This document shows, piece by piece, positions 36,140 to 46,699 of a DNA stretch of 64,000 bases (positions are counted from its first letter, which is position 1; each line of letters begins with the position of its first letter). The notes beneath the pieces were generated by a model. That model had not been told where the DNA came from. It was given only the letters and a program-made list of their open reading frames with translations, and ran no database searches. The stretch is from Pseudomonas cichorii. GTDB taxonomy: Bacteria; Pseudomonadota; Gammaproteobacteria; Pseudomonadales; Pseudomonadaceae. The stretch covers positions 4,764,001 through 4,828,000 of the forward strand of contig NZ_CP074349.1 of the NCBI RefSeq assembly GCF_018343775.1. The letters are read 5' to 3'. The position numbers were made by a program, and so were the translations under genes.

Positions 36140-39100
36140 ATGTCGAAATTTTTTATCGATCGCCCGATTTTCGCCTGGGTAATCGCCCTGGTGATCATGC
36201 TGATCGGCTCCCTGTCGATCCTCAGCCTGCCGATCAACCAGTACCCAAGCATCGCACCGCCAGCCATCGCGATTCAGGTGACCTACCCGGGCGCTTCTGC
36301 ACAGACCGTGCAGGACACTGTGGTGCAGGTCATCGAGCAGCAGCTCAACGGTATCGACAACCTGCGCTATGTCAGTTCGGAAAGTAACTCCGACGGCAGC
36401 ATGACCATCACTGCGACCTTCAATCAGGGTACCAACCCGGATACGGCGCAGGTTCAGGTGCAGAACAAGCTGAACCTGGCCACACCGTTGCTGCCTCAGG
36501 AAGTACAGCAACAAGGCATCCGTGTAACCAAGGCAGTGAGAAACTTCCTGATGGTTATCGGCCTGGTGTCCGAAGATGGCAGCATGGGCAAGGAAGACCT
36601 GGCCAACTACATCGTGTCGAACATGCAGGACCCGATTTCCCGGACATCCGGCGTGGGTGACTTCCAGGTCTTCGGTGCCCAGTACTCCATGCGTATCTGG
36701 CTTGACCCGGCCAAGCTGAACAACTTCCAGTTGACCCCGGTCGATGTCAGCAACGCTATCACTGCCCAGAACGTCCAGGTGTCTTCCGGTCAACTGGGTG
36801 GCCTGCCCGCCATCAGCGGCCAGCAACTTAACGCAACCATCATCGGCAAGACCCGTCTGCAGACCGCAGAGCAGTTCGGCAATATTTTGCTGAAGGTCAA
36901 CGCCGATGGTTCTCAAGTGCGCGTCAAGGATGTCGCCACCGTGGGCCTGGGTGCAGAAAACTACAGCGTCGACTCCCAGTTCGACGGCAAACCCGCTTCC
37001 GGCCTGGCGATCAAGCTGGCACCCGGCGCCAACGCCCTGGACACTGCCAAGGCCATCCGCAAAACCGTTTCATCGCTTGAGCCGTTCTTTCCGCCAGGCA
37101 TGAAAGTCGTCTACCCGTATGACACCACCCCAGTGGTCAGCGAGTCGATTTCCGGGGTTGTTCATACTCTGGGCGAAGCGATTGTCCTGGTGTTCCTGGT
37201 GATGTACCTGTTCCTGCAGAACTTCCGTGCCACGGTCATCACCACACTGACCGTGCCCGTAGTCTTGCTGGGTACCTTCGGCATCCTCGCGGCCTTCGGT
37301 TTCACCATCAACACCCTGACCATGTTCGGTATGATCCTGGCCATCGGCTTGTTGGTGGACGACGCCATTGTCGTGGTGGAAAACGTCGAACGGGTCATGG
37401 CAGAAGAGAAACTGTCCCCCAGGCAGGCAACCATCAAGTCCATGGAGCAGATCCAGGGTGCATTGGTGGGTATCGCACTGGTTCTGTCGGCGGTTCTGTT
37501 GCCAATGGCGTTCTTCGGTGGTTCAACCGGGGTGATCTACAAACAGTTCTCGATCACCATCGTATCGGCGATGGCGCTTTCGGTGGTGGTGGCCCTGATC
37601 TTCACCCCTGCCCTTTGCGCCACGATGCTCAAGCCCATCGATCACGAGAAGCATGGCCAACCCAAGCGCGGGTTCTTCGGCTGGTTCAACCGCACCTTCG
37701 ACCGCAGCGTAGAAAGCTACGAGCGCGGCGTGGGCAATATGCTCAAGCATAAATTCCCGGCGTACCTGGGCTATGTCCTGATCTGCGTTGGCATGATCTG
37801 GATGTTCACCCGTATTCCGGCTGCGTTCCTGCCAGAAGAAGATCAGGGCGTACTCTTCGCCCAGATCCAGACGCCGGCCGGTTCGTCGTCGGAGCGTACA
37901 CAGCAAGTCATCGACAATATGCGCGATTACCTGCTGACCAAGGAAAGCGGCGCCGTCAAATCGGTGTTCTCGGTCAACGGCTTCAACTTCGCCGGTCGCG
38001 GCCAGAGCTCTGCGATTGCGTTCGTGATGCTCAAGCCATGGGATGAACGTTCGGCTGAAAACAGCGTTTTCGAGCTGGCCAAGCGTGCCCAGGCACACTT
38101 CTTCAGCTTCCGCGATGCCATGGTGTTCGCCGTAGTCCCTCCATCGGTTCTGGAACTGGGTAACGCCACCGGTTTCGACGTTTACCTGCAAGACCAGGGT
38201 GGTGTGGGCCATGAAAAACTCATGGAAGCACGTAACCAGTTCCTGGGCATGGCGTCCCAGAGCAAGGTTCTGGCAGGCGTACGTCCCAACGGTCTGAACG
38301 ATGAGCCGCAGTACCAGTTGATCATTGATGACGAACGGGCCAGCGCCCTTGGGATAACGCTGTCGGACATCAACAACACTCTGTCGATTGCCCTGGGTGG
38401 TCGCTACGTCAACGACTTCATCGACCGTGGTCGTGTGAAGAAGGTGTACCTGCAAGGCGACTCTGGCGCCCGGATGACCCCGGAAGACCTGAACAAATGG
38501 TACGTGCGCAACAGCGCGGGCGAGATGGTGCCGTTCTCGGCATTCGCCAGCGGCAAGTGGGTCTACGGCTCGCCTAAACTGTCACGCTACAACGGCGTGG
38601 CAGCGGAGGAAATTCTCGGTACACCGGCTCCGGGCTACAGTACCGGCGAGGCCATGGCCGAAGTAGAAGCACTGGCCAAGAAACTGCCACCTGGCATCGG
38701 CATCTCCTGGACAGGTCTGTCCTATGAGGAGCGTCTGTCCGGGTCGCAGGCACCTGCGCTGTATGCACTTTCCCTGCTGGTGGTCTTCCTCTGTCTGGCA
38801 GCGCTGTATGAAAGCTGGTCGATTCCGATCGCGGTCATGCTGGTAGTTCCACTAGGCGTCATCGGTGCGTTGATCGCAACCAGCATGCGCGGCCTGTCGA
38901 ACGACGTGTTCTTCCAGGTAGGGTTGCTGGTGACAGTCGGTCTGGCTGCGAAAAACGCCATCCTCATCGTGGAGTTCGCCAAGGAACTCCACGAGCAGGG
39001 GAAAACCCTGACTGACGCTGCAATTGAGGCTTGCCGGATGCGCCTGCGTCCGATCATCATGACCTCCATGGCCTTCATCCTGGGTGTTGTCCCACTGACA

Positions 39101-39274
39101 ATCTCCACGGGCGCAGGCTCGGGCAGCCAACACTCGATTGGTACAGGCGTCATTGGCGGTATGATCACCGCCGTCGTACTGGCCATCTTCTGGGTGCCAC
39201 TGTTTTTCGTATCGATATCGGCGCTCTTCAAGAGCAAGCAGAAACCTATCTCTCACGATGAGGCTGGCCAATGA
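36140..39274 (+). CDS. mexB: RND multidrug efflux transporter MexB/TtgB
   Basis: 1044 residues, full length. Twelve membrane segments and two large periplasmic loops; N terminus [33 protein letters not shown] and the TM4 pair of Asp residues in [20 protein letters not shown]. Uses proton flow to export drugs, plant antimicrobials and detergents through OprM. In P. syringae the homologous pump is needed for growth in plants. No frameshift or gap seen. Confidence 0.98.
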   Translation: MSKFFIDRPIFAWVIALVIMLIGSLSILSLPINQYPSIAPPAIAIQVTYPGASAQTVQDTVVQVIEQQLNGIDNLRYVSSESNSDGSMTITATFNQGTNPDTAQVQVQNKLNLATPLLPQEVQQQGIRVTKAVRNFLMVIGLVSEDGSMGKEDLANYIVSNMQDPISRTSGVGDFQVFGAQYSMRIWLDPAKLNNFQLTPVDVSNAITAQNVQVSSGQLGGLPAISGQQLNATIIGKTRLQTAEQFGNILLKVNADGSQVRVKDVATVGLGAENYSVDSQFDGKPASGLAIKLAPGANALDTAKAIRKTVSSLEPFFPPGMKVVYPYDTTPVVSESISGVVHTLGEAIVLVFLVMYLFLQNFRATVITTLTVPVVLLGTFGILAAFGFTINTLTMFGMILAIGLLVDDAIVVVENVERVMAEEKLSPRQATIKSMEQIQGALVGIALVLSAVLLPMAFFGGSTGVIYKQFSITIVSAMALSVVVALIFTPALCATMLKPIDHEKHGQPKRGFFGWFNRTFDRSVESYERGVGNMLKHKFPAYLGYVLICVGMIWMFTRIPAAFLPEEDQGVLFAQIQTPAGSSSERTQQVIDNMRDYLLTKESGAVKSVFSVNGFNFAGRGQSSAIAFVMLKPWDERSAENSVFELAKRAQAHFFSFRDAMVFAVVPPSVLELGNATGFDVYLQDQGGVGHEKLMEARNQFLGMASQSKVLAGVRPNGLNDEPQYQLIIDDERASALGITLSDINNTLSIALGGRYVNDFIDRGRVKKVYLQGDSGARMTPEDLNKWYVRNSAGEMVPFSAFASGKWVYGSPKLSRYNGVAAEEILGTPAPGYSTGEAMAEVEALAKKLPPGIGISWTGLSYEERLSGSQAPALYALSLLVVFLCLAALYESWSIPIAVMLVVPLGVIGALIATSMRGLSNDVFFQVGLLVTVGLAAKNAILIVEFAKELHEQGKTLTDAAIEACRMRLRPIIMTSMAFILGVVPLTISTGAGSGSQHSIGTGVIGGMITAVVLAIFWVPLFFVSISALFKSKQKPISHDEAGQ

Positions 39275-40731
39275 GCAAGTCCCTGATTTCTCTGGCAGTT
39301 ACCGCGTTCATTCTCAGCGGCTGCTCCCTGATTCCCGAGTACAAGCAGCCGGAATCACCGGTTGCAGCACAGTACCCGCAAGGTCCTGCCTACCTGCCGG
39401 CCGAAAACGCCGAAAGAGCGGCCGCCGAGCAAGGCTGGCGTCAGTTCTTCCGTGACCCGGCACTGCAACAGCTGATCCAGACGGCACTGGTCAACAACCG
39501 TGACCTGCGGGTCGCGGCCCTGAACATCGACGCTTACCGCGCGCAATACCGCATCCAGCGTTCCGACCTGTTCCCGGCCGTCTCGGCCAATGCCACGGGC
39601 TCACGCCAGCGCGTGCCAGCCGACATGTCCACCAGTGGCGAGGCCGGCATCACCAGCTCCTACTCGGCAAACCTGGGTATCAGCTCCTATGAGCTGGACC
39701 TGTTCGGTCGTGTGCGCAGCCTCAGCGATCAGGCCTTGCAGACCTACTTCGCCAGTGAAGAAGCACGCCGCAGCACCCAGATCAGTCTGGTGGCCAACGT
39801 CGCCAACGCTTACCTGACCTGGCAGGCCGACAAGGAACTGCTCAAGCTGACGCAGGAAACCCTCAAGACCTACGAGGAAAGCTATCGCCTGACTTCGCGC
39901 AGCAATGAAGTGGGTGTCGCTTCGGCTCTGGACCTGAGCCAGTCGCGTACCTCGGTTGAAAGTGCCCGTGCCAGACTGGCCCAGTACCAACGACTGGTCG
40001 CGCAGGATCAGAACAACCTGACCATGCTGCTGGGCTCTGCCCTGCCTGACAACCTTCCAGAAGCGCAGCCGCTGTCTGCCGACCTGCTGACCGAAATGCC
40101 GGTTGGTCTGCCGTCCGACCTGCTGCAACGCCGCCCGGATATCCTGCAGGCCGAACATAACCTGATGGCAGCCAATGCCAACATCGGAGCAGCACGTGCA
40201 GCGTTCTTCCCGAGCATCACGCTGACGGCCAATGCCGGTACGGCCAGCCCCGACCTGTCGGGACTGTTCAAGGGCGGTTCGGGGACCTGGCTGTTCCAGC
40301 CAAGCATCAACCTGCCGATCTTCAACGCCGGTAACCTGCGTGCCAGCCTGGATTACTCCAAGATCCAGAAGGAAATCAACGTCGCCAACTATGAGAAGGC
40401 GATTCAGACCGCATTCCAGGAAGTCTCCGATGGCCTGGCCTCGCGCAAGACCTATAACGAGCAGCTCCAGGCGCAGCGTGATTTCGTCACGGCCAACCAG
40501 GACTACTACCGTCTTGCCGAGCGTCGCTATCGCATCGGTATCGACAGCAACCTGACGTTCCTCGACGCACAGCGCTCGCTGTTCAGCGCGCAACAGACGC
40601 TGATCACTGATCGCCTGTCCCAGCTCACCAGCGAGGTCAACCTGTACAAGGCCCTCGGTGGCGGCTGGTACGAGCAGACCAGCAGTGCGCAACCGATTGC
40701 CAAAGAGAAACCGTCAGTCCAGCTGTTCTGA
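39271..40731 (+). CDS. oprM: Outer-membrane efflux channel OprM/TtgC
   Basis: 486 residues. Lipobox in [15 protein letters not shown], then two outer-membrane efflux repeats (QAFQT-like helices, [36 protein letters not shown]). The protein forms a trimeric channel that receives substrate from MexAB. It overlaps the mexB stop by four bases (ATGA). A strong terminator ends the operon. Confidence 0.97.
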   Translation: MSKSLISLAVTAFILSGCSLIPEYKQPESPVAAQYPQGPAYLPAENAERAAAEQGWRQFFRDPALQQLIQTALVNNRDLRVAALNIDAYRAQYRIQRSDLFPAVSANATGSRQRVPADMSTSGEAGITSSYSANLGISSYELDLFGRVRSLSDQALQTYFASEEARRSTQISLVANVANAYLTWQADKELLKLTQETLKTYEESYRLTSRSNEVGVASALDLSQSRTSVESARARLAQYQRLVAQDQNNLTMLLGSALPDNLPEAQPLSADLLTEMPVGLPSDLLQRRPDILQAEHNLMAANANIGAARAAFFPSITLTANAGTASPDLSGLFKGGSGTWLFQPSINLPIFNAGNLRASLDYSKIQKEINVANYEKAIQTAFQEVSDGLASRKTYNEQLQAQRDFVTANQDYYRLAERRYRIGIDSNLTFLDAQRSLFSAQQTLITDRLSQLTSEVNLYKALGGGWYEQTSSAQPIAKEKPSVQLF

Positions 40732-40742
40732 TCGGCCTTCAC

Positions 40743-40772
40743 AAAAAAACCACCGTAACAGGTGGTTTTTTT
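40743..40772. terminator. Bidirectional terminator, oprM / pcaT
   Basis: AAAAAAACCACC and GGTGGTTTTTTT form a 12-bp stem with loop GTAACA. It lies 12 bp after oprM and 18 bp beyond the stop of pcaT, and has T tracts on both strands, so it serves both. Confidence 0.93.
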
Positions 40773-40789
40773 ATGCCCGGAAAACGCGA

Positions 40790-42094
40790 TCAGTGATCGT
40801 GATGCAGATACGCAGGCTGCTTCGGCAAGCGCAGGCTGAACAGGAAAGCCACCACCATCATGGCGGTCACGTACCAATAGAAGGTGTTTTCCATGCCGTT
40901 GCTCTTCAGGCTCAGGGCAACGTACTCAGCCGAACCGCCAAACACAGCGTTGGCGACCGCATAAGCCAGACCGACACCCAGCGCCCGCACCTGTGGCGGG
41001 AACATCTCGGCTTTTACCAAGCCACTGATGGAGGTGTAGAAACTGACAACCGCCAGCGCCAGGGTAATCAGCACAAAAGCAAAGAACGGACTGGTGTTGC
41101 TCTTGAGGGTCATCAGGATCGGCACGGTGCACAAGGCGCCCAGCGCGCCGAACCACAGCATCGAGTTACGCCGCCCGATCTTGTCAGCCAGCATGCCGAA
41201 GAACGGCTGCATGCACATGTACAGAAACAACGCACCGGTCATGATGTAACTGGCGGTCTTGGGCTCCATGCCGCCCGTGTTGACCAGATACTTCTGCATG
41301 TAAGTGGTGAAGGTGTAGAAAATCAGCGAGCCACCGGCGGTGTATCCCAGTACCGTAATGAATGCCGCCTTGTGATGCTTGAACAACGCCGCAATGCTGC
41401 CGGCGTCCTTGTCCTGGCGACTTTCGGCCGTGGTGGTTTCATCGAGGGTGCGGCGCAGCAGCAAGGCAATCACTGCGGCACAGGCACCGATCACGAACGG
41501 GATACGCCAGCCGTAATCGCGCAGCTCTTCAGTGGTGAGAAATTGCTGCAGAATCACCACCGTCAGCACCGCCAGTAACTGCCCGCCAATCAGGGTCACG
41601 TACTGGAAGGATGCATAGAAACCACGCTTGCCACGCAAAGCGACTTCGCTCATGTAAGTGGCCGTGGTGCCGTACTCACCGCCCACCGACAACCCTTGCA
41701 GCAGACGCGCCATCAGCAACAGAGCCGGAGCCCAGGCGCCAATCGACGCATAGGTCGGCAAGCAGGCAATGATCAGCGAACCGGCACACATCATGGTCAC
41801 CGAAATCAGCATGGAGTTCTTGCGGCCATGCTTGTCGGCCACACGTCCGAACAGCCAACCGCCAATCGGACGCATCAAGAACCCGGCCGCGAACACCCCG
41901 GCGGTATTGAGCAACTGGACTGTCGGATCATCGGAAGGAAAAAACGCCGGAGCGAAATAAATGGCGCAGAAGGCGTAGATATAGAAGTCGAACCACTCGA
42001 CGAGATTGCCGGAAGAGGCGCCCACGATGGCGAAGATGCGCTTGCTGCGCTCTTCGCCGGTGTAAGGGGTGTGAGTTGTATTTGTCGTTGTCAT
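40790..42094 (-). CDS. pcaT: MFS dicarboxylate transporter in the pca cluster (PcaT)
   Basis: 434 residues, MHS family with 12 hydrophobic segments: [35 protein letters not shown] (motif A) and [17 protein letters not shown]. Closely related to the 2-oxoglutarate permease at 27522, but it lies with pcaF, pcaJ, pcaI and pcaR, as PcaT (beta-ketoadipate transporter) does in P. putida. It is probably an importer of beta-ketoadipate or related diacids. The start at 42094 is supported by alignment; the longer frame to 42277 passes through a REP element. Confidence 0.85.
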   Translation of the reverse strand: MTTTNTTHTPYTGEERSKRIFAIVGASSGNLVEWFDFYIYAFCAIYFAPAFFPSDDPTVQLLNTAGVFAAGFLMRPIGGWLFGRVADKHGRKNSMLISVTMMCAGSLIIACLPTYASIGAWAPALLLMARLLQGLSVGGEYGTTATYMSEVALRGKRGFYASFQYVTLIGGQLLAVLTVVILQQFLTTEELRDYGWRIPFVIGACAAVIALLLRRTLDETTTAESRQDKDAGSIAALFKHHKAAFITVLGYTAGGSLIFYTFTTYMQKYLVNTGGMEPKTASYIMTGALFLYMCMQPFFGMLADKIGRRNSMLWFGALGALCTVPILMTLKSNTSPFFAFVLITLALAVVSFYTSISGLVKAEMFPPQVRALGVGLAYAVANAVFGGSAEYVALSLKSNGMENTFYWYVTAMMVVAFLFSLRLPKQPAYLHHDH

Positions 42095-42200
42095 TGTTCC
42101 CATCCTGGTCAGGCGATCTAGAAACAATCTGTAACACTCAAGCCCGACAAGTACAACCGCTCCGGCATTGCAAACCACACACTTCTGTTGAGTGCACCGG

Positions 42201-42231
42201 CTTCTCGCGAATGAATTCGCTCCTACGCGGG
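42201..42231. repeat. REP element between pcaF and pcaT
   Basis: CTTCTCGCGAATGAATTCGC then TCCTACGCGGG, the Pseudomonas REP core. It overlaps the pcaF stop (42223-42225) by a few bases and lies before pcaT, where it can act as a processing or transcription attenuation point. Confidence 0.75.
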
Positions 42232-43434
42232 TTGTACTTCGATTGCCAATGCCAATCCCTGCCCGACGCCCACGCACATGGTCGCCAGACCTTTGCGGCC
42301 GCCAGTCTTTTCCAGGTGGTGCAAGGCCGTCAACACCAGCCGTGCGCCGCTCATGCCCAGTGGGTGCCCCAAGGCAATCGCGCCGCCATTCGGGTTGACC
42401 TGAGGCGCATCGTCGGCGAGCCCCAGCTCACGCAATACAGCAAGCCCCTGGCTGGCGAAGGCTTCGTTGAGTTCGATGACATCGAAATCGGACACCGCCA
42501 ACCCCAGCCGCTCGACCAGTTTGCGCACTGCCGGGACCGGGCCAATGCCCATCACTCGCGGTGCAACACCGGCGCTGGCCATTCCCAGAATCCGTGCCCG
42601 AGGGGTCAGGCCATGCTTCTTGACCGCTTCTGCCGAAGCCAGGATCAAAGCTGCCGCGCCGTCATTGACCCCCGACGCATTGCCAGCAGTAACAGTCTTT
42701 TCAGGGCCATTGACCGGCTTGAGCCTGCCCAGGGTTTCCAGGCTGGTATCGGCACGTGGGTGCTCATCCTTGTCGACAACGGTTTCACCCTTCTTGTGAG
42801 CGACCCGCACCGGCACGATCTCTTCCTCGAAAAAGCCCGCAGCCTGGGCAGCAGCAGTGCGCTGCTGGCTGCGCAGGGCGAAAGCGTCCTGATCGGCTCG
42901 AGAAATCCTGAAGTCATCCGCCACGTTGTCGGCGGTTTCAGGCATGGAGTCGACGCCGTACGCCGCCTTCATGGCCGGGTTGACGAATCGCCAGCCGATG
43001 GTGGTGTCTTCCAGCTTCATGCTGCGCGAGAAAGCGGCATCGGCCTTGCCCATGACAAACGGCGCACGGGACATCGACTCGACACCACCGGCAATCGCCA
43101 GCTCCATTTCGCCCGCAGCAATGGCCCGGAAAGCAGTGCCGATAGCGTCCATGCCCGAAGCACACAGGCGATTGAGGGTTACGCCGGGAATGCTCGGCGG
43201 CAGGCCGGCCAGCAGAGCAGCCATGCGAGCAACGTTGCGGTTGTCCTCTCCGGCCTGGTTGGCGCAGCCGAGGAATACTTCGTCCACTTCGTCCCAGTTG
43301 ACCGACGGATTGCGCTCCATCAGGGCCTTGATCGGCACCGCCGCCAGGTCGTCGGCTCGTACCGAAGACAGGCCGCCGCCAAAACGCCCGATGGGGGTAC
43401 GGATTGCATCGCAGATAAAGACGTCACGCATCAT
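42223..43434 (-). CDS. pcaF: 3-oxoadipyl-CoA thiolase
   Basis: 403 residues, thiolase fold. Catalytic Cys91 ([13 protein letters not shown]), then [18 protein letters not shown] with the catalytic His, and [14 protein letters not shown] with the second Cys. It cleaves 3-oxoadipyl-CoA to succinyl-CoA and acetyl-CoA, the last step of protocatechuate and catechol breakdown. The start ATGATGA (43434 or 43431) overlaps the pcaJ stop. Confidence 0.95.
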   Translation of the reverse strand: MMRDVFICDAIRTPIGRFGGGLSSVRADDLAAVPIKALMERNPSVNWDEVDEVFLGCANQAGEDNRNVARMAALLAGLPPSIPGVTLNRLCASGMDAIGTAFRAIAAGEMELAIAGGVESMSRAPFVMGKADAAFSRSMKLEDTTIGWRFVNPAMKAAYGVDSMPETADNVADDFRISRADQDAFALRSQQRTAAAQAAGFFEEEIVPVRVAHKKGETVVDKDEHPRADTSLETLGRLKPVNGPEKTVTAGNASGVNDGAAALILASAEAVKKHGLTPRARILGMASAGVAPRVMGIGPVPAVRKLVERLGLAVSDFDVIELNEAFASQGLAVLRELGLADDAPQVNPNGGAIALGHPLGMSGARLVLTALHHLEKTGGRKGLATMCVGVGQGLALAIEVQPA

Positions 43435-44210
43435 GCTTCTCCTGCAACCTGGCCATGAGCCGCCGCAGTCCGTGCTTCCAGCTCACGCAGGGCGTTGAGT
43501 TCCACATCAGTGGGCTCTTCGGAATAAACGACCTGCTCGGCAAAGCGGATTTCCCAGCCGGTGGCCGCGATGACCTGCTCGCGAGTAACACCCGGATGCA
43601 GCGTAGTCACCACGAATTCGTTGGTGCCGGCTTCCGGCTCCATGATGCACAAGTCCGTGATGATCCCCACAGGCCCGGCGCCGGGCAGGCCGAGACGCTT
43701 GCGCGAGTCGCCGCCTTCGCCATGCCCGACCGAAGTCACGAAGTCGAGTTTGTTGACGAACGAACGGGCCGACTGCTTGAGGATGATCAGCACCGACTTG
43801 GCAGAACCGGCAATTTCCGGTGCGCCACCGGCACCCGGCAAACGGACTTTCGGGTTGTGGTAATCGCCCACCACCGTGGTGTTGATATTGCCGAAACGGT
43901 CGACCTGGGCTGCGCCCAGAAAGCCTACATCCACACGTCCGCCTTGCAGCCAGTAGCGGAATATTTCGCTGGTCGCGACCACGGTGTCGGCAGTTTCAGC
44001 CAGCTCACCGTCACCAATGGACAGCGGCAGTACCGTGGGTTTGGCACCAATCGGACCCGATTCGTAGATCAGAACCACATCCGGCGAAGAGGTCAGGCGC
44101 GCCAGGTTCGCCGCCTTGGAAGGCAGGCCGATGCCGACGAAGCAGACCGCACCATTGCGCAAGCGACGAGCGGCGGCGATGGTCATCATTTCACTGGTGG
44201 TGTAAGTCAT
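43431..44210 (-). CDS. pcaJ: 3-oxoadipate CoA-transferase subunit B
   Basis: 259 residues, CoA-transferase family I beta subunit: [25 protein letters not shown] (with the active Glu), [16 protein letters not shown]. With PcaI it moves CoA from succinyl-CoA to 3-oxoadipate. Overlaps pcaI by one base and pcaF by four, so translation of the three is linked. Confidence 0.95.
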   Translation of the reverse strand: MTYTTSEMMTIAAARRLRNGAVCFVGIGLPSKAANLARLTSSPDVVLIYESGPIGAKPTVLPLSIGDGELAETADTVVATSEIFRYWLQGGRVDVGFLGAAQVDRFGNINTTVVGDYHNPKVRLPGAGGAPEIAGSAKSVLIILKQSARSFVNKLDFVTSVGHGEGGDSRKRLGLPGAGPVGIITDLCIMEPEAGTNEFVVTTLHPGVTREQVIAATGWEIRFAEQVVYSEEPTDVELNALRELEARTAAAHGQVAGEA

Positions 44211-45067
44211 TATTTTGCCTCCGCAGCGCTGGCCAACTTGCTCTGGAACTCACTGAAATCCGCTGTTCCATGAATGTATTCAGCAATCCACGCGCTGAAG
44301 GTTTCGCGGTCCCGGGCAATCGGGTCCCAGGCCTGGTAGAAAGGATTGTCCCGCTCGTAGTAGCCATGGGCGTAGGACGGATGCGCGCCGCCGGGCACCA
44401 GACAGACCGCGCTCAAGGCCCAGGTCGGCAAGACGCAGGCGTTCATCGGTGCCTTGAGATCGTCGACGACTTCCTCAACCGTCACGATGCAGCGTTTGGC
44501 AGCCAGTGCCGCTTCTTTTTGTGCCCCGAGAATCCCCCACAGCAGCACATTGCCCTTGCGGTCGGCTTTCTGGGCATGAATAACCGTGACATCCGGGCGC
44601 ACCGAGGGCACGGCAGCCAGCACTTCACCGGTAAACGGGCAGGTTACGGTCTTGATCAGCGGGTTGACCTTGGGCAGGTCGGAGCCGGCATACGCGCGCA
44701 GCACCGCGAACGGCAAACCCGAGGCACCGGCTACATAGGCGTTGGCCAGGTCGGCATGGCTGTGCTCTTCGATTTCAATGGAATGGGGCCACTGCTTTTC
44801 GACGGCGTCCCGCAAGCGATGCAGAGAGCCCACACCCGGATTGCCGCCCCACGAAAAAACCAGCCGTTTCGCACAACCGGCACCGATCAATTGGTCGTAG
44901 ATCAGATCCGGCGTCATGCGCACCAGCGTCAGGTCCTTTTTGCCCTGACGAATGATTTCATGGCCTGCTGCCGTGGGGATCAAATGCGTGAAGCCTTCAA
45001 GTGCGACGGTATCGCCATCGTTGACCAGTTGCTTCACTGCATCGCGTAGAGAAAGAATTTCAGCCAT
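44210..45067 (-). CDS. pcaI: 3-oxoadipate CoA-transferase subunit A
   Basis: 285 residues, alpha subunit: VNDGDTVALEGFTHLIP, WGGNPGVGSLHRLRDAVE, CPFTGEVLAAVPSVRPDVTVIHAQKADRKGN (in pieces of 20 or fewer). First gene of the pcaIJFT transcript; GGGAGC lies 5 bases before the ATG. The promoter upstream carries two PcaR sites. Confidence 0.95.
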   Translation of the reverse strand: MAEILSLRDAVKQLVNDGDTVALEGFTHLIPTAAGHEIIRQGKKDLTLVRMTPDLIYDQLIGAGCAKRLVFSWGGNPGVGSLHRLRDAVEKQWPHSIEIEEHSHADLANAYVAGASGLPFAVLRAYAGSDLPKVNPLIKTVTCPFTGEVLAAVPSVRPDVTVIHAQKADRKGNVLLWGILGAQKEAALAAKRCIVTVEEVVDDLKAPMNACVLPTWALSAVCLVPGGAHPSYAHGYYERDNPFYQAWDPIARDRETFSAWIAEYIHGTADFSEFQSKLASAAEAK

Positions 45068-45158
45068 GAGGTGCTCCCGAACCCAACATCACGTTCAATG
45101 ACCGGCGCGAAGAGCGCCGCAATGAAAATGAGGTTATGCCTGAGCACGAGCGCAAACA

Positions 45159-45192
45159 ATCCGATAATCGACTAAGCGTTCGATAATCGAAC
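45159..45192 (-). promoter_or_regulatory. Paired PcaR operators in the pcaI promoter
   Basis: GTTCGATAATCGAAC (45178-45192) and a second copy with core CGATAATCG (45159-45173), centres 19 bp apart. On the minus strand GATTAT in the second copy forms a -10 hexamer, 17 bp from a poor -35 in the first, so PcaR would bind over both elements. PcaR activates pcaIJ with beta-ketoadipate as inducer in P. putida. Confidence 0.85.
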
Positions 45193-45218
45193 GCATTAAA
45201 AAGTGGCTGTTCCGCTCA

Positions 45219-46061
45219 TCAGGTAAACAACTGTGTGCTCAGATCCCGACTCGCATCGAGCATGATCGGCAGGAATCGCTGCTCCAGTTCACTGCGGGCC
45301 ACGCGCCCGGCACTGGTACTGACATTCAGCGCGGCCAATACCTGACCCGATGCGTCATAGACAGGCACGGCAATCGAGCGCAGCCCCTGCTCCAGTTCCT
45401 GGTCGACGATGCACCAGCCTTGCTGACGAACCAGTTGCAAGCATTCCAGCAGCGCTTCGGTGGTACGGATGGTGCGGCTGGTCTTGGGCTGCAAATCCAC
45501 ATGATCCAGATATTCACGCAGCGACACATCGTCCAGCGCCGCCAGCAGGATACGCCCCATGGATGTGCAATAGGCCGGCAGCCGACCACCGACCGAAAGG
45601 TCGACGGAGATAAGCCGCTGAGTAGTCGCCGAGCGGGCGATATAAAGAATGTCGTCGCCTTCGAGGGTCGCCATGTTGCAGGCCTCGTGCAACATATCGC
45701 TCATGCGGTCCAGATAAGGCTGCGAAGAAACCGCCAGCGGCGTCGAAGACAGATAAGCGTGCCCCAGGGTAAGAACCTTGGGTAATAACGAATAGGTTCG
45801 ACCGTCCGTCGTCGCGTAACCCAGTTTGATCAGGGTATGCAGGCAACGACGAACGGCCGCCCGGGGAATTTCCGTGCGGTGGCTGATCTGGGCAATGGTC
45901 AGATGTCGCTTGCGCTCCTGGAAGGCATGAATCACGGCCAGGCCACGCGCCAGCGAGGTCATGAAATCGGGGTCGCCTGTCAGCGCCTGGATACGCTTTG
46001 CAGGCGAAGCCACGATGGGCGGTGCCAGCGATGCAAAAGAATTACGCAGTTCATCATTCAT
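45219..46061 (-). CDS. pcaR: IclR-family regulator of the beta-ketoadipate pathway
   Basis: 280 residues from the ATG ending at 46061 (MNDELRNS), with AGAGGTG upstream. N-terminal winged helix (LTIAQISHRTEIPRAAVRRC) and C-terminal IclR effector domain (LPAYCTSMGRILLAAL, DQELEQGLRSIAVPVYD). PcaR responds to beta-ketoadipate and controls pcaIJ, pcaF, pcaK and pcaBDC. It is upstream of pcaIJFT on the same strand, with 151 bp between, and has its own operator pair. Confidence 0.95.
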   Translation of the reverse strand: MNDELRNSFASLAPPIVASPAKRIQALTGDPDFMTSLARGLAVIHAFQERKRHLTIAQISHRTEIPRAAVRRCLHTLIKLGYATTDGRTYSLLPKVLTLGHAYLSSTPLAVSSQPYLDRMSDMLHEACNMATLEGDDILYIARSATTQRLISVDLSVGGRLPAYCTSMGRILLAALDDVSLREYLDHVDLQPKTSRTIRTTEALLECLQLVRQQGWCIVDQELEQGLRSIAVPVYDASGQVLAALNVSTSAGRVARSELEQRFLPIMLDASRDLSTQLFT

Positions 46062-46144
46062 TGCCAACACCTCTGTAACAGCTCTCAGGCCTTGTAAACC
46101 GCTGGCTTCAGCCCTTTTTCAGGACGTTTTGAGAAACCCGGCCT

Positions 46145-46178
46145 GTGCGATTATCGAACCAATGGCCGATAATCGCAA
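46145..46178 (-). promoter_or_regulatory. pcaR promoter with paired PcaR operators
   Basis: The site at 46145-46159 reads on the minus strand GTTCGATAATCGCAC, the exact P. putida PcaR box; the second (46164-46178, core CGATAATCG) has its centre 19 bp away. On the minus strand TTGCGA, 17 bp, GATAAT forms a sigma-70 promoter overlapping both boxes, which fits autorepression. Confidence 0.85.
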
Positions 46179-46205
46179 TTGACCCATCGCAAATATACTT
46201 ATACC

Positions 46206-46302
46206 TTTACCTCTGCCATGAAGTGGCTTCTTGGAAAATCCTGGTCAGGTACCCACTAAGAAGTCCATGGCAGCGGCCTTGCCCACGAAGCAAGGCCGTT
46301 TT
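46206..46302 (+). ncRNA. Candidate small RNA with intrinsic terminator
   Basis: No reading frame fits here, but the DNA can fold strongly. CTGCCATG (46213-46220) pairs with CATGGCAG (46266-46273), and CTTCTT (46227-46232) with AAGAAG (46258-46263), making one long stem. It is followed directly by a second, terminator stem (CGGCCTTG/CAAGGCCG) and TTTTC. TTGACC at 46179 is a possible -35 on the plus strand, next to a PcaR operator, with TACCTT 17 bp on. No Rfam family could be named. Confidence 0.45.
46274..46302 (+). terminator. Intrinsic terminator of candidate sRNA
   Basis: CGGCCTTG (46274-46281) pairs with CAAGGCCG (46291-46298), loop CCCACGAAG, then TTTTC. No gene on the plus strand ends nearby, so it must end a non-coding or very short transcript. 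Confidence 0.75.
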
Positions 46303-46527
46303 CATTAGGGCAATCACAACTGCGACATTCTGACGCACCCTCCGATGATTGCCGATTAATCGCCCTGCCGAATTTCATTTGAATTTTGTCGTCAGTATTC
46401 TGTCTATGGATGCCGGACTTTCGATGATGAAAGTTCTGTCATATTCATTACTCACCAAAACTTCGGAAGAGTCTCACAAAAAAAACATTATTCATGAAAT
46501 CTCCCGGCAACCGGACAACGCCTATAG

Positions 46528-46556
46528 TTGACGAGACTGTACTTCTTGGAGATAGT
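46528..46556 (+). promoter_or_regulatory. Sigma-70-type promoter of leader transcript
   Basis: TTGACG at 46528-46533, a 17-bp spacer and GATAGT at 46551-46556. The start would be near 46563, about 68 bp before the short reading frame and 295 bp before the 65-residue gene. Confidence 0.55.
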
Positions 46557-46630
46557 ATCGATCACTTGATTGGCGATACCTTGCCCTCCTGCGCAACATG
46601 CAGTTAGTTTTTCGGCGCAAGGACCAGTCA

Positions 46631-46699
46631 ATGTCAGCCCTAGTGCTTAACCCAAAAAACGAATGTCGCTACGACAGCTGTTTTTTCTGGTGCCCGTAG
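46631..46699 (+). CDS. Candidate Cys/aromatic-rich leader peptide (22 aa)
   Basis: 22 codons with AAGGA seven bases before the ATG. The peptide starts MSALVLNPKNE and ends CRYDSCFFWCP, with three Cys and four aromatic residues in the last ten. The codons for residues 9-19 also form a terminator hairpin, so a ribosome on this frame would melt it. The peptide may be a regulatory leader, a modified-peptide precursor, or the first part of a longer gene broken at a T6 run. See findings. Confidence 0.4.
   Translation: MSALVLNPKNECRYDSCFFWCP
46654..46686 (+). terminator. Terminator-like hairpin inside leader peptide frame
   Basis: AAAAAAC (46654-46660) pairs with GTTTTTT (46680-46686) and TGTCG (46664-46668) with CGACA (46672-46676) around loop CTA; the T6 run closes it. 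Complete intrinsic terminator, but overlapping the 22-codon frame. Confidence 0.65.
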
